Shown here piece by piece: positions 37,098 to 39,207 of a stretch of 39,207 nucleotides of DNA (its first letter is position 1; the number at the start of each line of letters is the position of its first letter). The stretch spans positions 1 to 39,207 of the forward strand of contig RPFO01000098.1 of assembly GCA_009746045.1 (NCBI GenBank), read 5' to 3'. The position numbers and the translations under genes were made by a program. The notes beneath the pieces are model-generated. The model ran no database searches. It was not told the origin of the DNA and saw only the letters and a program-made list of their open reading frames with translations. Source of the stretch: Mesostigma viride. Lineage: Eukaryota; Streptophyta; Mesostigmatophyceae; Mesostigmatales; Mesostigmataceae.

Positions 37098-37793
37098 TCA
37101 CGAAGAGGTGGCCAGATCCGTCGGCGCATCCGCCACGACGTCCTCGCCGCCTCCTTCTAGGAGACGGACCTCCGTCGGCACGGCGCCGGGTTGCGGCGAA
37201 CCGGCCTCGCCTCTCGCGCCCAGCTCCTTCGCCTCCCTGATTCGCTGCATGTTGTACTCCTTCACGCGCTCCTTCTGCTCGTGGTAACCGGTCATGATTT
37301 TCTGCAGACGCTCGTCCACGTACTTGTGCTCGATCTCCGCCATCAGGTCGTCGGGGAGGGGCAACACGATCCAATTGTACATGGACACGACGCATATGTC
37401 GAAGTCGGGGTCGATCTTCATGAGGTTGCGCGCGTGCTCCTCCGCGTCCTTCTGGTCGTCGAACACCCCGCGGATCTTGATCGCCAGGTGGTTGCTCCTG
37501 GGCGGGGCCACGAAGGACACGACGGCCAGCTGCTGGCCCTTGACCCGCGCCTCCTCGGGATCCGCCTTGGCCTCAGTCGCGCGCGCCGCGCCGGACGCGG
37601 TCGAGTCGCCCGTCACGACTCGGTCGTCGGACGGCGAACTCGGGACGGGCGCGGGGACGGTGGACGCGGACCCGTCCGGCATGACTCCGGTCCTCTGGAA
37701 CGCCTCGTGCTCGCTCTCCGTGAGCACGATGGGGGCGCCCACGGACACGTCCACGATCTTGCTCTTGGCGCTCGGTGTCTCGTCCGTCGACAT
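37098..37793 (-). CDS. DUF5832-like nucleocytovirus protein
   Basis: 231 residues from ATG 37793 (MSTDETPSAK). Residues 1-85 are Ser/Thr/Pro/Ala-rich and probably disordered. The core at ~88-165 has VVSFVAPP, IKIRGVFDDQKDAEEHAR, KIDPDFDICVV and a W141 site, followed by a charged helix (DERLQKIMTGYHEQKERVKEY). This order (a strand ending in SF-x-x-P, K-I-R-G-V-F-x-x-x-x-x-A, D-P-x-F-D) is widely shared by nucleocytovirus proteins that I know as the DUF5832-type family. Their function is unknown. The frame is open further upstream, but codons before 37793 overlap the neighbouring gene out of phase. Confidence 0.72.
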   Translation of the reverse strand: MSTDETPSAKSKIVDVSVGAPIVLTESEHEAFQRTGVMPDGSASTVPAPVPSSPSDDRVVTGDSTASGAARATEAKADPEEARVKGQQLAVVSFVAPPRSNHLAIKIRGVFDDQKDAEEHARNLMKIDPDFDICVVSMYNWIVLPLPDDLMAEIEHKYVDERLQKIMTGYHEQKERVKEYNMQRIREAKELGARGEAGSPQPGAVPTEVRLLEGGGEDVVADAPTDLATSS

Positions 37794-37858
37794 CGGTGAC
37801 TTGATACCATTACCGTCGAAAATTTCCCTCCTCCCGGAAACGAACCGCGTCGATACCG

Positions 37859-38377
37859 TCACACGAGGATGTTGTCGGTGTGATAGAGGGCGTCTTTCCG
37901 CGGATTCGAACTGGTGAACTCCCACCACGGGATCGCCGCGTTGTTGGGCTGCTCGTCTCCCAGGAAGACGCGGGCGTATCGCTCGTAATCCTCGGAGTTG
38001 CTCCAGACGGACGCGGCGGTGCCGAGCCTGCGCCTCACGTCCTGGTTCAGGGACCGCAGCAATTCCGCCAGATGCGACGTGTCCCTCAAATGGACGGCGC
38101 GCCTCTCCAGGAACGTGGCGTCGGATCTTTCCGAGTACACCTCCCGGGCCACGGACGCGACTTTCTCGAGCGGGATCTTGACGTCCCACTCTCGCAAGAC
38201 GGATTCCGCGACGTCGCGCAGGTTGTCCATCGCCATGAGTCGGGCGAAGAGGGGGTACATCTCCCTGGACAGATCGTCGTCGCCCGTGCGGTACACGGAG
38301 GTGGACACTCCGCCCATGAAAGGGGCGAGGTTATCGCCGTGGCCGTACGCGTAGGGCACGACGGGTGAAGGAGCCAT
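37859..38377 (-). CDS. Candidate P8-like minor capsid protein (tentative)
   Basis: 172 residues from ATG 38377 (MAPSPVVPYA). Helical throughout, with MDNLRDVAESVLREWDVKI, an SLNQDVRRRLGTAASVW stretch and a Y-E-R-Y-A-R-V-F-L near-C-terminal segment, then a short Asn/Pro-rich tail. The layout is a helix near an F/M-x-x-x-N-L start, a middle region, L-N-x-x-V, then Y-x-x-Y and a P-x-x tail. It recalls the P8/DUF5761 family of minor capsid proteins in nucleocytoviruses. This is a pattern impression, not a match I can verify. Divergent from the resolvase gene. Confidence 0.5.
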   Translation of the reverse strand: MAPSPVVPYAYGHGDNLAPFMGGVSTSVYRTGDDDLSREMYPLFARLMAMDNLRDVAESVLREWDVKIPLEKVASVAREVYSERSDATFLERRAVHLRDTSHLAELLRSLNQDVRRRLGTAASVWSNSEDYERYARVFLGDEQPNNAAIPWWEFTSSNPRKDALYHTDNILV

Positions 38378-38419
38378 TTTATATCATACGTTCGATATAT
38401 ATGGTCGCCGGCGACGGCC
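38378..38419. promoter_or_regulatory. Bidirectional TATA-rich promoter region
   Basis: 42 bases between divergent ATGs contain TTATATCATACG and GATATATATGG, usable in both directions. Comparable to the spacers at 32083 and 35182. Confidence 0.6.
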
Positions 38420-39016
38420 ATGACGATCATCCTCAGCTTCGACGTGGGCATGACGAACCTCGCGTATTGCATCATCCGCGACATGCGCGGTCAAGAGAAC
38501 CCGTACGCGGGCAACCTGTCGTTCGAGATCGTGGGGTGGGAAGTCATCGATCTGAAGGCGGCGAGTCTGGACGAGGCGTGCCGCAAGTTGCCCGCCGAGC
38601 TGTTCAAACGGATCGACACCATGAGCGCCGTCGACAGGGTGGTCATCGAGAGACAGACCAAGTCGAACATCAAGATGAAGTGCATGTCCCACGCGATCCA
38701 GACGTTCTTCGAGACTCACCTGGTGTACAAACCCCGTCCGTCCGGCGGCGAGTTCCCTCGCATGCGCGTCGAGTTCGTGAGCCCGTGCAAAAAACTCGGC
38801 GTCTACACGGGCCCTCCGATCGCATGCGGCATCACCAACCCGTACCGCCGCAACAAAAAGATGGCCATCGAGCACACCGCCAAGATCCTCGAGAAGTACC
38901 CCGTGTACGTGGAGTACTTCCACCGGGCCTCGAAGAAGGACGATCTCGCCGACGCGCTCCTCCACGCGCTCGTGTCGTTGCGCGACGCGCCGATCGTTCG
39001 AGAGGTGGACGTGTGA
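38420..39016 (+). CDS. RuvC-like Holliday junction resolvase (poxvirus A22 type)
   Basis: 198 residues. An RNase H-fold endonuclease that resolves branched DNA and concatemers during viral replication. First strand ILSFDVGMTNLAY with catalytic D8. Second acidic residue E77 in VVIERQTKSN, followed by the helix MKCMSHAIQTFF. C-terminal acidic pair in KKDDLADALLHAL (D175 and D178). A basic patch NPYRRNKKMAI lies between. Size and order fit nucleocytovirus resolvases, and all expected acidic residues are present. Confidence 0.93.
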   Translation: MTIILSFDVGMTNLAYCIIRDMRGQENPYAGNLSFEIVGWEVIDLKAASLDEACRKLPAELFKRIDTMSAVDRVVIERQTKSNIKMKCMSHAIQTFFETHLVYKPRPSGGEFPRMRVEFVSPCKKLGVYTGPPIACGITNPYRRNKKMAIEHTAKILEKYPVYVEYFHRASKKDDLADALLHALVSLRDAPIVREVDV

Positions 39017-39030
39017 CGTCGGAGCGCGTT

Positions 39031-39057
39031 CCCACGGGGGAAATATGCCTCCGTGGG
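39031..39057 (+). terminator. Hairpin after the resolvase gene
   Basis: CCCACGGGGG (39031-39040) pairs with CCTCCGTGGG (39048-39057), one mismatch, around AAATATG. It lies 15 bases past the resolvase stop and before the next gene. Confidence 0.6.
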
Positions 39058-39116
39058 TATATGCGGTTCGACCCGGGTCCGACTCCGTCACATCGCGCTC
39101 GACGACCGTAGAAACC

Positions 39117-39207
39117 ATGGACACCCAGGACGTCCCGTCGATCCACCCGATCGTGAGGGAACTGCTGAAGATCGAGACGGCCCCTCAGAAGTCCGACCGA
39201 TGGTACG
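39117..39207 (+). CDS. Start of a probable YqaJ-family exonuclease, cut by the window edge
   Basis: 30 codons from ATG 39117. IHPIVRELLKIETAPQKSD-R-W-Y resembles the start of viral YqaJ (lambda-type) exonucleases, where a P-Q-(K/R)-[ST]-[DE]-x-W-[YF] motif opens the catalytic domain. These enzymes degrade one strand of double-stranded DNA and promote annealing recombination. Same strand as the resolvase, 100 bases downstream. Too short to be certain. Confidence 0.55.
   Translation, partial: MDTQDVPSIHPIVRELLKIETAPQKSDRWY

Noticed and set aside
37098-38189. 363-codon version of the DUF5832-like gene
   Set aside because: Codons upstream of ATG 37793 overlap the 37859-38377 gene in another frame and are Arg/Gly-rich noise.

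Overview
The window looks like chromosomal DNA of a eukaryotic microalga carrying an endogenous DNA virus that mobile elements have heavily overwritten. Evidence for a eukaryotic host: LTR retrotransposons nested in one another, large minisatellites, a cut-and-paste transposon with terminal inverted repeats, and splice-like gene structure. Evidence for the virus: a compact, GC-rich block at the right end carrying genes typical of nucleocytoviruses and their small relatives. I cannot name the host or the virus; no capsid, DNA polymerase or packaging ATPase gene lies in view.

Layout. (1) 1-813 and 18365-19108 are two diverged direct copies of one sequence. They flank Copia-like element A (minus strand, coding 828-15209) and may be the ends of its LTRs. 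(2) Element B, a second Copia-like retrotransposon (5016-13410, minus strand), sits inside A. It has two apparently identical 665-bp LTRs and a 5-bp target duplication GCATT. Removing B plus one GCATT (8,400 bp) rejoins A's gag-pol in frame (about 1,993 codons). (3) 15.3-18.4 kb holds a hairpin, a broken gene, a tandem repeat and featureless DNA. (4) At 19120 a large repeat-rich viral gene begins. It is broken at 20961 by transposon C (20962-29142; 32-bp TIRs, TTT target duplication) and resumes at 29143. Removing C plus one TTT (8,184 bp) rejoins it in frame. (5) C itself holds 173-bp subterminal repeats, a degraded minus-strand gene, a putative transposase-like gene, a 297-bp-arm foldback and 3 kb of GC-rich minisatellites. 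(6) 31.65-39.2 kb is the dense viral block: a membrane protein, a D5-type SF3 helicase, small TM proteins, a DUF5759-like protein, a zinc-ribbon protein broken at an A6 run, a BRO/AntA-like protein, a miniature tRNA-like cloverleaf, a DUF5832-like protein, a candidate P8-like minor capsid protein, a RuvC-like Holliday junction resolvase and the start of a probable YqaJ exonuclease. The block runs off the right edge.

The helicase, resolvase and putative YqaJ exonuclease form a replication/recombination module. Genes are packed with divergent pairs sharing short TATA-rich spacers and convergent pairs overlapping by a few bases. Many coding regions carry one-base breaks at homopolymers, even in B, whose LTRs look identical. 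Part of the apparent decay may therefore be uncorrected assembly error rather than mutation.
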